A stretch of DNA of 64,000 nucleotides from Sphingobacterium thalpophilum (GCF_038396785.1 NZ_CP151087.1:3968001-4032000), one strand, 5' to 3'. Shown: positions 50,487 to 60,571, counted from the stretch's first letter. A program made the numbers and translations. Notes: generated from the letters alone by a model not told the origin.

Positions 50487-53366
50487 TTATTCTTCTGTAT
50501 CGTCCCATTTGCTAGCTTCCCGGTAGAATAGTGTATAAGGGTCGCTTGGATAAACTACCGTGTCCGGATTATGTCGAAATGGAATAGCCGGATTAAAGAT
50601 TTCCTGAAGAATATCTCGCAGGAATCTGACAAAATTTTCTTTCTGGAAAGCAAGGAATTCATCAGTCAATATTCCCGATTTACCACTGAATAATGTCCCT
50701 TCTTCCCGCATTTTACGGGCGACATAGAGATGAGGTTCGAGTTGTTTCCTTCCTGTCTTTTGTTCGAATACATAGGCATAGAATAGCGTCTGCACCATGG
50801 CTTTATTTTCGGTATTTGGCGCAAATACCTGGTCGATTTCTTTGAATATGATCGAGTCTCCACCAGTCTTGTAATCAACAATTCTACTGATAATACGATC
50901 GTCGTGTGTTACGACCTCATCTACACGGTCAATAATACCGTAAAGTGTGACCTGTTGTTCTTCTCCATTGATCTCAATAGGAAAGGGCAGTACATAATCG
51001 TTGTCATTCTCGAGTTCAATAATCCGAAATGCTTTGTAGTTGTTGATGTCATATTCAAGATACATCTTGACATACTCGCAGGCAATCTTCAGCATGATCC
51101 GCTGCAGGCTGTTTAAGTCATGTGTTGTCTTTAATTCGATCTGATATTGCAGGCCTATTTCACGAATCACCTGTGCTTCTATTTTGTCGATCTCGTGCCG
51201 TAAGACAGTTGTCGGTGTAAAGTCCTGCTGCCCCTTGAAAGGTAGGAATATCTTCTCCATGACATTATGGATGACAGTTCCCAGTTTATTCATCTCAAAT
51301 TCCTGAGAGATTGAAGGTGGTTCTTTGATACCGGCAATATGTTTTAAAAAAAACTGTAGCGGGGATTGCAGGTAAGTTGTTAGTGCCGTTGCAGATATCC
51401 GTTTCTGGTTGACGATAAAGTCCTGGTACATCTTTTCCCAAACCTCGCCACGCTTCTCAATAACAATCTCTTGCGCCTTATCCGCAAATTGGATGGTCTG
51501 TTGTTGAATTTTTCGGTCAAACTGAAATTTACTTTCAAACTCCAGCTGTTTGATAAAGCGACTTTCTTCGCCGGTAGAGCTTTCGTCTACTAAGCCATTG
51601 TAGAAAATATGTATTCCTTCACTGTATTGAAAATGGCGATAGAATAAATAAGCTGACAGTGCATCCTGATTCTCCAATATGGGAAGGCCATAAGCGCTTC
51701 TCAGGCTATTAGGTATAAAGGTCGGTGAATTGGACGTTTTGGGTAGAATGCCTTCATTTGCGCCTAAAATATATACGTTGTCAAAATTTAAACAACGGCT
51801 CTCCAAGAGTCCCATAATCTGAATTCCTTCTAGCGGATCTCCTTCTATCGCTGAATTTATTGGAGCGATTGCTTTTTTAATCAGGCCAATCTGGAAGCTG
51901 ATGCTTAAGGGCGCAACTGTTTCAACGCCCAGTAGCAGCTGATTTAACGTTTTCTTTGTTTCGATCAAAAGGTTGTTGTCAATTTGGCGGATGCGCTCCT
52001 GAGAAGAGATGCTATGCAATAGGTCATCGACGATCAGAATGAGCGCAGGGATCAAATGTGCCGAATTTTCGATTGGCACAAAAAACTGAGGCAGGGAGCT
52101 TTTGAGATGAAGTTCCTCCAATGCGATCTCAAAGAGCTGTTTGTCGGCAATCTCTTTTTGGATCTGAAGTTTATCTGCTAAAGAAACCATGCTGAGCGGA
52201 TGGTTGATAAAGGTCTCTATGACCTGATAAGGAATCTTCCGCCTCTTGAACTGTGATATCTCCAAATGTACATCCATCCATAGGTCCAGGATACCGAAAA
52301 TGGGAGACTGCGTCAGTGGATATCCCGTTGTGATGTTGGGGTTGACATCGGGTAGACTCTGTAGCAAAGGAACCAGTAGGTTTTCATCTGCTAGAAGAAT
52401 GGCAGAGGTCTGTTCCGCTTTATGGTGCTGTTCGAGGATATCATAGAGCAATTTTGTTTGGCTGATTTTTCCGGTGCTGGCATATAGATTTACGGTTGAG
52501 GTTCTATTGCCTATAATGTTCGGGCTATCGCCAAGCGCATTGACCAAACCTGTTTGAAAAATATTTCGACGGATAAAAAGTCCCGCCTCCTGCATAGTGT
52601 CCTCCAGGTAATAGGCATCGGCATCAAAATAGAATAGTGCGCTGCCTTTGTCCTGCCATTGTCTAAATAATTTTGCCTCAACTTTATTTAAAGCATTGAA
52701 ACCGACAAAAAGGATATGCTGAAAGGAAGATGCAAACTGCTGATTTGTAGCCTTGCCTTCAACCAGATCACGGTAGATTGTTGGATAGTTGGTTTGGCCT
52801 TCTGTTTTAAGCTTTTCTTTGAATCGATCATATAATACCGGCAGTCTTTTCCAAAGTTGAAGAAAGCGCTCTTGTACTCCACTATGCCCCGCAATAGAAA
52901 AAGACTGCCAAAATTGACGGATAAACCCTTGCTGTTCTTGCGTGAGATGTTGGAAAGCAATGTCGATTTTGGTATTGTCATAAAGTTCTAAATAGATCTG
53001 CTCGATGGGAACGAGATCATAATCCAGTTGACCGAAGTCACTCAATATAATTTCGGCAATGGGATAGAACTCTTCCAGCGTTTCTGGTTGCCTGCCCTCA
53101 GCTACCAATAACTCATTATGAATATTAAACAGATGAAAAAATTGGGTTAAAGGACTGGCTTCGGTATCATCGGTCGAAAGTCTGAAAAATTCCTGAATCG
53201 TAAAAAACTGCGGCGACCAGATCGCCTGGCCATACACTTCAGAGAGATGTTTTTTGAGGTAGGTAATCGGCCGTTTATTATTAAACACGATGGCAATTTC
53301 ACTCAGATCGTTTCCAAAACGTTTTTGAATGTCTGCTGCTACTAATTTTAGAAAGGCTGTCTGCAT
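50487..53366 (-). CDS. addB: AddB-like PD-(D/E)XK nuclease subunit
   Basis: A 959-residue partner of AddA in processing double-strand breaks. The N-terminal helicase-like half lacks a Walker A P-loop (IAIVFNNKRPITYLKK at that place), and iron-sulfur cysteines of Bacillus-type AddB were not seen. The C-terminal RecB-type nuclease is intact: LGTVIHNVME, YGIIDRVDEV, IVDYKTGGD (D-x-K core) and MVQTLFYAYVFE. SRCLNFDNVYILGANEGILPK is the UvrD-like motif. The gene begins 7 bases after addA, one operon. I call it addB by context and nuclease domain. Confidence 0.88.
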   Translation of the reverse strand: MQTAFLKLVAADIQKRFGNDLSEIAIVFNNKRPITYLKKHLSEVYGQAIWSPQFFTIQEFFRLSTDDTEASPLTQFFHLFNIHNELLVAEGRQPETLEEFYPIAEIILSDFGQLDYDLVPIEQIYLELYDNTKIDIAFQHLTQEQQGFIRQFWQSFSIAGHSGVQERFLQLWKRLPVLYDRFKEKLKTEGQTNYPTIYRDLVEGKATNQQFASSFQHILFVGFNALNKVEAKLFRQWQDKGSALFYFDADAYYLEDTMQEAGLFIRRNIFQTGLVNALGDSPNIIGNRTSTVNLYASTGKISQTKLLYDILEQHHKAEQTSAILLADENLLVPLLQSLPDVNPNITTGYPLTQSPIFGILDLWMDVHLEISQFKRRKIPYQVIETFINHPLSMVSLADKLQIQKEIADKQLFEIALEELHLKSSLPQFFVPIENSAHLIPALILIVDDLLHSISSQERIRQIDNNLLIETKKTLNQLLLGVETVAPLSISFQIGLIKKAIAPINSAIEGDPLEGIQIMGLLESRCLNFDNVYILGANEGILPKTSNSPTFIPNSLRSAYGLPILENQDALSAYLFYRHFQYSEGIHIFYNGLVDESSTGEESRFIKQLEFESKFQFDRKIQQQTIQFADKAQEIVIEKRGEVWEKMYQDFIVNQKRISATALTTYLQSPLQFFLKHIAGIKEPPSISQEFEMNKLGTVIHNVMEKIFLPFKGQQDFTPTTVLRHEIDKIEAQVIREIGLQYQIELKTTHDLNSLQRIMLKIACEYVKMYLEYDINNYKAFRIIELENDNDYVLPFPIEINGEEQQVTLYGIIDRVDEVVTHDDRIISRIVDYKTGGDSIIFKEIDQVFAPNTENKAMVQTLFYAYVFEQKTGRKQLEPHLYVARKMREEGTLFSGKSGILTDEFLAFQKENFVRFLRDILQEIFNPAIPFRHNPDTVVYPSDPYTLFYREASKWDDTEE

Positions 53367-53373
53367 CGTGCTA

Positions 53374-56300
53374 TTATTTTACTTCAGTTAATTGATTTGA
53401 TTTCGCATAATAGAGATAGGCTTTAACGTTGTTATAACCAAGGTTCTCCAAATTCTTTTTATAGTTGTCGACTTGGTACTTGTGCCCAATATAGTCTGTC
53501 TGTGTGAATTTAAAATCCAGAACGATTGTTTCTTCCACGGAGGTGAAGACCTTATCTGGACGAATGGTCTCACCCTTGGCGGTAATAATGCTTGCTTCAT
53601 TCCAGATTTTATAGTTCCCGGTGAGCCATTTATTGATTAGGGGGTGCTTCCAGATCTGATTGATCTCCTGCATGAGAAAAGGCTCTTCCTCTTTGGAAAG
53701 GATTCCTTCCTGGATCAGTTGGCCTACCAGTTTATGGATGTCTTCTTCCTTTGAAATTTGAGCCATAATATCGTGGGCCAATATGCCGTACTGCGCGGCT
53801 TTTTCCAGCATCATAATATCATTGATGTTACGCGTACTCGATTTTTCTAAGGCCATTTCCAATTCTTTGGAAATGGGGTAATGGCGAAGGGAAATAATAT
53901 TGTCTTTCTGAGCCTGATGTTTTTTTTGTTCGATCGTTTGATCGATGTGTACACCTTTTTCTTCCAGTGCAAACGGAGCTATGGGGCTATCCAAGACTTG
54001 ATAGAGCACATCGCTGATATATTCGTCTTTAATATCATATCCTGTAATTTCACCCGTTTTTTTGTCAACAGATTCTTTAAAGGAAGGAGCCGTAATATAG
54101 AGGTGTTCAACAGCACGTGTTGTTGCTACATAGAATGTGTTGAGGGCGTCCATGTAGTTGAACAGCATCTCTTCAAAATATTGCTTGAAAAATACAGATT
54201 TGCCGACTGTAGATGTATATTTTATTGGAATTTTTCCCAATTGGGCAAAAGGAGTATCCGAGGTCTCTATCCAAAAATCGCCATTGATCATGCCATCGAG
54301 ATCCCAGGAACAGAATGGAATCATCACAACGTCATAGGCTAGACCTTTTGATTTGTGGATTGTTGTTACCTCGATCGCATTAATTTCTCCGTTGGAAGGG
54401 AGCACCGCCCGGTTGCCATCTTCTTCCCAAAACTCCAGGAACTGTATAATGCCACGTTCGCCATTGGTGGAGAAAGCTGAGATCATATCTTTGAACGCCA
54501 GGAGGTAAGGGAGGTGGATATTGTCTGTGGTTGTGAAACCGTAGATTTCAATGAGTTTTTCAATTAAATGAACTAAAGGCTGTTTCTGCGCCATTTCCCA
54601 GGAGTCAATCAGCGCCTCGGGGAGATAATCTTTAAGTGCGCGGATGTCATTGCCGGCAAATTTTAACCATGCATTCTGATCGATTGTCTTGTTTTGAATA
54701 TGCTGGTAGAGATAGACCATCTTTGCTTTATGGATGGTATGTTTATCCGAATTATAGACTAAAGCCTTCAACGTTTCGATCAACAATAGTACAGCATCAT
54801 TGCTTGCTAAGGATAATGCATCACCAGATATCACTTCAAATGTAAGCTGCTGCTCTTTTTTGAAGTCCATGAGCTTTTGGATGACCAATTTAGCCTGCAC
54901 ATTACTCCGTACCAGGATACCGATCTGCTGCGCCTGATATCGTCCACTACCGAGCCAGTCGCCTATTTTTTGACATAGTTGTAGTAGCGATTCTTCAATA
55001 ACCTGATTTCTTCTGTAGCGTCCATCAGTGACAGGAATGTAGGAGATTTCGATAGATCCTAATTGCTCAAGTTTCCCTTTTTTATGTTCAGGTATTTCCT
55101 GTTGGCTGTTTTCATAAGCTTTGACCAGCATCGTGTCATTGCCAGTAGAAATCCACCACTGTTTACCTTCTTCATCAAGGCTTTCGAATACTTTTTCATT
55201 CAATACCTGTTGCAGATGCTGGGGAATACTGCTAAAGAGGTAATTGTTTAAATGGATGATATTTGGAAGACTTCTAAAATTGGTGTCAAGGCTTCCGTTT
55301 TCGATAAAGGTGGTTTTGCTATCCTCGTCTAAGTGAAAGGTGTGACCAACCTGTTGTTCTACCTGTTGCAGGAGTATACGCCAATCCCCATTTCGCCAGC
55401 GATAAATACTCTGTTTGACGTCCCCAACGATCAGGTGTTCGCTGATTGTGCCTTTGGCATCTGCCAATGCATTGATCAGTAGTGGGCTATAATTTTTCCA
55501 CTGAATACGCGAGGTATCCTGAAATTCGTCAAACAAAAAGTAGTTAAAACGATTGCCGATTTTCTCCCAGATAAATGTTGGGTCGCTATTTTCATCAAGT
55601 CCGAGTTTGTTTAATAAAATCTGCGAGTCGGAAATTAATTGAGCGCCATTGTCCCGCCGCCATTGCGTCAGTAAGTCGCTCATTTCCTTAAGCAGGCGTA
55701 GGTAATAGAGATTACTTTGTACCGCTTGATAAGCAATGTAAGCCGATAGATTATCGTGTAGCTTTTGGAACGATGCCAGAATGGGGCTGAGTGCGGCGAT
55801 AAGATCATGCCGTATATTTTTGTCACTATCTGTAAAAGCATCTTCATTGTCGATCAACTGGAGATACTTTTCCAGTACCTTGGCAATTTCGGAAGCGCTC
55901 AGCTTTTCCGTTTTTTTATTGGTTTTGCTAGCGGAGATTATTTTATTGCGCGATTTACCTTTCAGGTCACTTTCGGAGATATTAAAATTCCTGAATGTTT
56001 CACTAAAGGCTTCAATTGTCATGGAGAGTGCTTCCGTGAAGGAGTTTATCTTCTGTTCAACTTCCTGATTGAGGAGATTAAAAACCTCCTTTGGATTGGC
56101 AGAATTGATGTAGCCATCAAATTCCTGAAAATTTTCAGAGAAAATAAGACTTGCCAAACCCATTAGTTGTTGGCGGTAGTTCCAATTTTCATTTTTTGCT
56201 ATTTTCTTTTCCGCATAAGCGATAATCCAATCCAGTAGGTCGGGTCGTTCATCCAGCAATTGATTAAGCATGACTGTCAGGTCATTTTTCACTTTATTGA

Positions 56301-56724
56301 CATTCATTTCAATCTTATAAGCAGCATCAAGATTGAGTTCATACGTAAATGCGCGAATAACTTTTTGGGAAAATCCATCAATTGTACTTATGGTAAAATG
56401 ACTGTAGTCATGTAGGATACGTCGATACACCCGAAAAGCTTTCTCTTGTACCAGATGCGGATTCCAGTCTGGCTGCTGCTGGAGTAAAAGCTTTCTGAAA
56501 TCTTCAATTTTAGGGTTAGGATCGCCTGTTGCCAAGCCATGGAGTACCGAGAGGATACGTTCTTTCATCTCGGCGGTTGCCTTATTGGTGAATGTCACCG
56601 CCAAAATCTCCTTATAGCTATTCTCGTTGGAGAGTAGGAGTGTGAGATAGTGTAAAGTCAAGCTAAAGGTTTTTCCCGAACCGGCCGAAGCTTTTAGTAT
56701 TTTTAATGGCGCAACAGATTTCAT
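53374..56724 (-). CDS. addA: AddA-like helicase-nuclease (UvrD/RecB family)
   Basis: A 1,116-residue ATP-dependent helicase-nuclease for recombinational repair. Start at the ATG complement 56722-56724 puts Walker A ILKASAGSGKTFSLTLHYL at residues 8-25; a longer frame to 56901 adds residues unlike the family. ILAVTFTNKATAEMKERIL is motif Ia, FLFDEFQDTSRIQWKN motif II, VGDVKQSIYRWRNGD motif III, AIEVTTIHKSKGLAYDVVMIPF motif V and NTFYVATTRAVEHLYI motif VI. The C-terminal nuclease has GILAHDIM, RPDKVF, IVLDFKF and YQVDNYKKNL. It probably processes DNA ends for RecA. Confidence 0.92.
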   Translation of the reverse strand: MKSVAPLKILKASAGSGKTFSLTLHYLTLLLSNENSYKEILAVTFTNKATAEMKERILSVLHGLATGDPNPKIEDFRKLLLQQQPDWNPHLVQEKAFRVYRRILHDYSHFTISTIDGFSQKVIRAFTYELNLDAAYKIEMNVNKVKNDLTVMLNQLLDERPDLLDWIIAYAEKKIAKNENWNYRQQLMGLASLIFSENFQEFDGYINSANPKEVFNLLNQEVEQKINSFTEALSMTIEAFSETFRNFNISESDLKGKSRNKIISASKTNKKTEKLSASEIAKVLEKYLQLIDNEDAFTDSDKNIRHDLIAALSPILASFQKLHDNLSAYIAYQAVQSNLYYLRLLKEMSDLLTQWRRDNGAQLISDSQILLNKLGLDENSDPTFIWEKIGNRFNYFLFDEFQDTSRIQWKNYSPLLINALADAKGTISEHLIVGDVKQSIYRWRNGDWRILLQQVEQQVGHTFHLDEDSKTTFIENGSLDTNFRSLPNIIHLNNYLFSSIPQHLQQVLNEKVFESLDEEGKQWWISTGNDTMLVKAYENSQQEIPEHKKGKLEQLGSIEISYIPVTDGRYRRNQVIEESLLQLCQKIGDWLGSGRYQAQQIGILVRSNVQAKLVIQKLMDFKKEQQLTFEVISGDALSLASNDAVLLLIETLKALVYNSDKHTIHKAKMVYLYQHIQNKTIDQNAWLKFAGNDIRALKDYLPEALIDSWEMAQKQPLVHLIEKLIEIYGFTTTDNIHLPYLLAFKDMISAFSTNGERGIIQFLEFWEEDGNRAVLPSNGEINAIEVTTIHKSKGLAYDVVMIPFCSWDLDGMINGDFWIETSDTPFAQLGKIPIKYTSTVGKSVFFKQYFEEMLFNYMDALNTFYVATTRAVEHLYITAPSFKESVDKKTGEITGYDIKDEYISDVLYQVLDSPIAPFALEEKGVHIDQTIEQKKHQAQKDNIISLRHYPISKELEMALEKSSTRNINDIMMLEKAAQYGILAHDIMAQISKEEDIHKLVGQLIQEGILSKEEEPFLMQEINQIWKHPLINKWLTGNYKIWNEASIITAKGETIRPDKVFTSVEETIVLDFKFTQTDYIGHKYQVDNYKKNLENLGYNNVKAYLYYAKSNQLTEVK

Positions 56725-57018
56725 AGAATGAAGGTAGAAAGTAAAAAGTGAATTGGCAAAAATGTCGATGACTATTTCGAAGGTACTGTACCCAAACGGT
56801 TCATCCTGCTTACCGATTTGGTAAAGATGTCCTTTTGAAGGAAGGAACTGTTTTTTGTCTTGATTTTTGAAAAGTTTGTTGTAGCTTCCGTATGGAAGCA
56901 AGAAAAGATGAAGGTCTAAGGGGCAGGTATTACGGTTGAAAGAGCTTGTTGAAAGAGCTAACCCTGTCGTTTTCAGTGAAGTTTTATTAAATTATAATGA
57001 TGATTAGAAAAAAATAAC

Positions 57019-57026
57019 TATCTTTG
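57019..57026 (+). promoter_or_regulatory. Candidate -7 box of rpsP
   Basis: TATCTTTG fits TAnnTTTG, 59 bases before the rpsP ATG; the -33 region is A/T-rich without a clear TTG. It lies in the gap divergent from addA. Confidence 0.5.
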
Positions 57027-57084
57027 CATCCCCTCTAGTATGAAGCTCGGGGGATATGTTGAATACATAAAATAAAATTAAAAA

Positions 57085-57606
57085 ATGGCAACTAAAATCA
57101 GATTGCAAAGACACGGTAAAAAAGGACGTCCTTTTTACCACGTAGTCGTAGCGGATTCTCGCGCTCCACGTGACGGTAAATTCATCGAACGTATTGGTTC
57201 TTACAACCCAAACACAAATCCAGCAACTATCGTTTTGGATTTTGAAAAAGCTTTGGATTGGATGAATAAAGGTGCTCAACCAACTGACACTGCTCGCGCT
57301 ATCCTTTCTTACAAAGGTGTTCTTTACAAAAAACACTTGCAAGGTGGTGTGAAAAAAGGTGCTTTTGATGAAGCTGCTGCTGAAGCTAAATTTACAGCTT
57401 GGACTGAAGCTAATGATGCAAGAATCTCTGGTAAAAAAGATGGTTTAGCACAAACTAAAGCTGAAGCTAAAAAAGCTGCTTTAGTGGCTGAAGCTAAGAA
57501 AAAAGAAGAAAAAGCTGCTGCTGTAGCTGCTAAAAATGCTCCTGTAGCGGAAGAAACTGCTGCTGAAGAGACTGAAGCTCCTGCATCAGAAGAAACTGAA
57601 GGTTAA
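57085..57606 (+). CDS. rpsP: 30S ribosomal protein S16 with long C-terminal tail
   Basis: A small-subunit protein needed for 30S assembly. Residues 1-80 are canonical S16 ([42 protein letters not shown]). The protein has 173 residues instead of about 80-90, because a Lys/Ala/Glu-rich extension ([62 protein letters not shown]) follows. Such extensions are common in Bacteroidota S16. Codon use is strongly biased, as expected for a ribosomal gene. rimM follows after a terminator. Confidence 0.97.
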   Translation: MATKIRLQRHGKKGRPFYHVVVADSRAPRDGKFIERIGSYNPNTNPATIVLDFEKALDWMNKGAQPTDTARAILSYKGVLYKKHLQGGVKKGAFDEAAAEAKFTAWTEANDARISGKKDGLAQTKAEAKKAALVAEAKKKEEKAAAVAAKNAPVAEETAAEETEAPASEETEG

Positions 57607-57626
57607 TTCTTTCATAAAGTATTCGA

Positions 57627-57661
57627 GAAAGCCGACTCAATCTTGAGCCGGCTTTTTTTGA
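57627..57661 (+). terminator. Terminator or attenuator between rpsP and rimM
   Basis: AAGCCGACTCAA paired with TTGAGCCGGCTT (one A-C mismatch) around TC, then seven T. It would reduce rimM expression relative to S16. Confidence 0.8.
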
Positions 57662-57725
57662 AACAGCCAATAGGCTAATGGTTTGCCAAATCATGTCTCA
57701 CAGCTAATCGCTAAATACGAAATAT

Positions 57726-58250
57726 ATGACTATTGATCAAAGCTTTTACATCGGTTACATCAGTAAAACAAGAGGTCTTAAAGGAGAAGTACAACTATTT
57801 TTTGAATTCGAGGAATACGAGAGTTTGAATATCGATGTTGTCTTTGTGGAAGTGAACAAAAAGCTTGTTCCTTATTTTGTTGATACCATTAAATTTCAAA
57901 AAAATAGTACAGCGTATGTGACATTTGAGGATGTGGATCATATCGATAAGGCTCAAGTACTTGTACGTAAAAAGCTATATCTTTCCAATGATAAGATGCC
58001 CGAGCGCGATCCAGATGATTTTAGATATACTGATTTAATCGGTTTTTTAGTGATTGATGAAAACCATGGTGAATTGGGGCAAATAACAGATGTTCAGGAA
58101 TTCCCACAGCAATTTGTCGCTTCGGTAAATATGGACGGTAAAGAACTGATGTTCCCCTTGTCCGATGATTTAATCTTAGGAATCGATGGCGAAGAGGAGA
58201 TCATTGAAGTTGAATTGCCAGAGGGCTTGGTGGATCTTTATAAAGAATAA
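57726..58250 (+). CDS. rimM: Ribosome maturation factor RimM
   Basis: A 30S assembly factor that binds S19 and the 3' domain of 16S rRNA, 174 residues. The N-terminal RimM domain (IGYISKTRGLKGEVQLFFEFEEYES) and the C-terminal PRC-barrel (DDFRYTDLIGFLVIDENHGELGQITDVQEFPQQFVASVNMDGKELMFPLSDDLI) are both present. It follows rpsP as in most bacteria, but the usual trmD and rplS do not follow; a lipoprotein gene is next. Confidence 0.95.
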   Translation: MTIDQSFYIGYISKTRGLKGEVQLFFEFEEYESLNIDVVFVEVNKKLVPYFVDTIKFQKNSTAYVTFEDVDHIDKAQVLVRKKLYLSNDKMPERDPDDFRYTDLIGFLVIDENHGELGQITDVQEFPQQFVASVNMDGKELMFPLSDDLILGIDGEEEIIEVELPEGLVDLYKE

Positions 58251-58353
58251 GCATATCCCCAAGCTTATTCAAATAAATAGCGGTATACGAACTATTGCAG
58301 TAATTTCTTATCTTGGTCTGTATATTATTACTGGCCATAATTATTGATTTATT

Positions 58354-59205
58354 TTGAAACCGTTATTACTGCTGCTATTCCTATTCTCGTTGTCTTCTTG
58401 TGCTTTCTTTGGGAAGAAAAAGGACTTTCCTGAAGGCAATTACCAAATGATATTGGGCTATTCAAATGAGGAGTATCATAAAGTAAAAAGAGAATCACCC
58501 CAAAATGTGGAGGCAGATGTCTATGGTAATGACCCGACGATATATCGGTCCTTTCTCTCCCTCCGTGATAAAGATAAGTTTGTGATGGCGATCGATGATA
58601 TCTTACTCTACGGTAAGTATAGATTTAACGGCGATCGATTAGAATTGACCGATGAGAAAAAGGGTAGTCTCGCTTTGGATATTGTTAAGGTAAAAAACGA
58701 TTTTGTTCAGCTGAGAGGTGATTTTTCACAGTTTAGCTCAGCACGTGTACCCACTAGCGAAAAACTTTATATCAACTTTGTGTTAGATAAAACCCCTATC
58801 CGGGAGACTCCGAGCAAATTTGATAGCCAGGTAAATCTATGGCGAAATGCCCCTGTAAAATCAGAAAGTGAAGAGGAGATAAAAGCCAGGGCATTGAATT
58901 TTGTAGATTATTCTATCGCTTATTTCCAACACATATCAAGTTCAGGCACACATCACGATTATCGAATGGATGGTGTTGAATCACCCATTATGTATGCTGA
59001 GAATGGCATTGTGCTCAAGGCATGGGCAGATGTACCCGATTCTTGGAAGGAATTATTTTACAACGAAAAAAATGCATTAGTCGCCTACCAATATTTATTT
59101 GATGGTTTTAAATATGGATCGAAAGAGGAGTACCATGTTAGGGGACTCTTATTGATCACGTTTTATCTCAGAAATCTGCGGAATTCCCTAGCAACGAATC
59201 TTTAG
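58354..59205 (+). CDS. Lipoprotein of unknown function
   Basis: A 283-residue exported lipoprotein. The N-terminus MKPLLLLLFLFSLSSCAFFGKKKDF has a lipobox LSSC with lipidation Cys16. The start is TTG 58354, chosen because it gives this perfect lipoprotein signal. The body has two parts: a beta-rich segment to about residue 150 (GNYQMILGYSNEEYHKVKRESPQNVEADVYGNDPTIYRSFLSL) and a mixed C-terminal domain (RALNFVDYSIAYFQHISSSGTHHDY...). I recognise no family. It lies 103 bases behind rimM on the same strand. Confidence 0.75.
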   Translation: MKPLLLLLFLFSLSSCAFFGKKKDFPEGNYQMILGYSNEEYHKVKRESPQNVEADVYGNDPTIYRSFLSLRDKDKFVMAIDDILLYGKYRFNGDRLELTDEKKGSLALDIVKVKNDFVQLRGDFSQFSSARVPTSEKLYINFVLDKTPIRETPSKFDSQVNLWRNAPVKSESEEEIKARALNFVDYSIAYFQHISSSGTHHDYRMDGVESPIMYAENGIVLKAWADVPDSWKELFYNEKNALVAYQYLFDGFKYGSKEEYHVRGLLLITFYLRNLRNSLATNL

Positions 59206-59425
59206 CCAATCCTGTTGTGGCGTAGTCAGTCTCTTCGCGGTCGATGATCCTCGATCGTTAATTTTATCTGTTTTTTTAGAGCCTTTTATATTTGGTGGAG
59301 CCTAAATTCCTGTTGTTGAATGGGAATGAATCCGAAGCCGTATTTATTGCAGTCTTTTTGTCGCTATTTTTGCCTTTTCGAAAAAATATTTTTGTCGTTT
59401 GATTTTTTAAAACGATATTAGCAAC

Positions 59426-59527
59426 GCTTATAGAGAAAGGCCGAGGGACTAGACCCGTTGAAGCCTTAGCAACCTGTATTGTTCAAGGTGCTAAATTCTA
59501 CCCTACTCCATGTGGGAAAGATAAGTT
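59426..59527 (+). ncRNA. SAM-I (S-box) riboswitch
   Basis: The conserved S-box core is readable: P1 strand CTTATAGAGA, then GAGGGACTAGACCC, GAAGCCTTAGCAACC, AAGGTGCTAAATTC, and the closing P1 strand GATAAG near 59520-59525. These are the kink-turn, pseudoknot and SAM-binding segments of the SAM-I class. It lies 70 bases before metF, and binding of SAM should shut down that methionine-pathway gene. A following imperfect hairpin TTACAT...ATGTAA with AAACG/CGTTT (59526-59570) overlaps the end of P1 and may be the expression platform. Confidence 0.93.
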
Positions 59528-59597
59528 ACATGTAGATAAACGATTCCTCGACGTGTGCGTTTCGATGTAAGCCAACCAAACTAAAAACAGTTTTTTA

Positions 59598-60554
59598 ATG
59601 AAGATTATCGATCATATCCAGAATGCCAAAGGAAAAACATTGTTTTCTTTTGAGCTATTGCCACCGGCGAAAGGGCAGGGCATCCAAAGTATTTTTAAAA
59701 CCATGGATGAACTGATGGAGTTTAAACCTCCTTTTATCGACGTAACCTACCATCGGGAAGATTATATCTATAAAGAGCATGCGAGTGGATTACTGGAACG
59801 CGTTTCCTATCGTAAACGTCCTGGGACAGTGGCGATATGTGCTGCAATCATGAATAAATATAAAGTAGATGCGGTGCCCCATTTGATATGTGGTGGTTTT
59901 ACAAAAGAGGAAACTGAAAATGCATTGATCGATTTGAACTTCCTGGGGATAGATAACGTCTTGGTATTACGGGGCGATGCACGTAAGGGCGATGCCGATT
60001 TTATACCGACCGATGGTGGACATGCCTTTGCAACAGATCTATTGGAACAGGTAACTGATATGAATAAAGGAAAGTATCTGCATGAAGACATTATCACATC
60101 GGAAAAGACTGATTTTTGCATCGGTGTAGCGGGTTATCCCGAAAAGCATTTTGAATCGCCAAATTTCAATACTGATTTTAAATACCTGAAACAAAAAGTC
60201 GATATGGGAGCAGAGTTTATTGTGACTCAGATGTTCTTTAATGTTGAAAAATACAAGGAGTTTGTAACAAAATGTAGGGACAACGGAATCCATGTCCCTA
60301 TTATTCCAGGGTTAAAACCACTGACAACGAAAAAACAGTTGGTGACCTTACCAAGGATATTTCATTTAGATATTCCGGAGGAACTGAGCGATGCTGTTTC
60401 AGCATGTAAAACGAATGCCGACGTCAGACAAGTAGGTGAAGAGTGGTTGGTGCAGCAATGTCAGGAGCTAATTAAATTTGGCGCTCCGGTTTTACATTTC
60501 TATACGATGAGTAATCCTGGTCCAACAAAGAAGATTGTTGAAAAACTAGCCTAA
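59598..60554 (+). CDS. metF: Methylenetetrahydrofolate reductase
   Basis: Reduces 5,10-methylene-THF to 5-methyl-THF, the methyl donor for methionine synthesis (FAD enzyme, cytoplasm). The 318-residue protein is a (beta/alpha)8 barrel. FSFELLPPAKGQG contains the catalytic Glu region, DVTYHRE is next, VLVLRGDARKGD is the FAD-binding LRGD block, and IGVAGYPEKH, FIVTQMFFN and IPIIPGLKPL complete the family pattern. It is preceded by a SAM-I riboswitch, consistent with control by SAM level, and closed by a terminator; it is transcribed alone. Confidence 0.96.
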   Translation: MKIIDHIQNAKGKTLFSFELLPPAKGQGIQSIFKTMDELMEFKPPFIDVTYHREDYIYKEHASGLLERVSYRKRPGTVAICAAIMNKYKVDAVPHLICGGFTKEETENALIDLNFLGIDNVLVLRGDARKGDADFIPTDGGHAFATDLLEQVTDMNKGKYLHEDIITSEKTDFCIGVAGYPEKHFESPNFNTDFKYLKQKVDMGAEFIVTQMFFNVEKYKEFVTKCRDNGIHVPIIPGLKPLTTKKQLVTLPRIFHLDIPEELSDAVSACKTNADVRQVGEEWLVQQCQELIKFGAPVLHFYTMSNPGPTKKIVEKLA

Positions 60555-60571
60555 CTCATAAAAATAAAACG

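Noticed and set aside
53881-54342. Plus-strand frame of 153 codons inside addA
   Set aside because: It is antisense to a strongly conserved helicase gene and has a Cys/Phe-rich low-quality composition typical of a shadow frame. Similar shadows in other genes were also dropped.
57627-57661. Reading the rpsP-rimM gap as evidence of separate units only
   Set aside because: The hairpin is a good terminator, but rimM has no clear own promoter in the 120-base gap, so partial readthrough (attenuation) is equally possible and I kept them as a loose operon.
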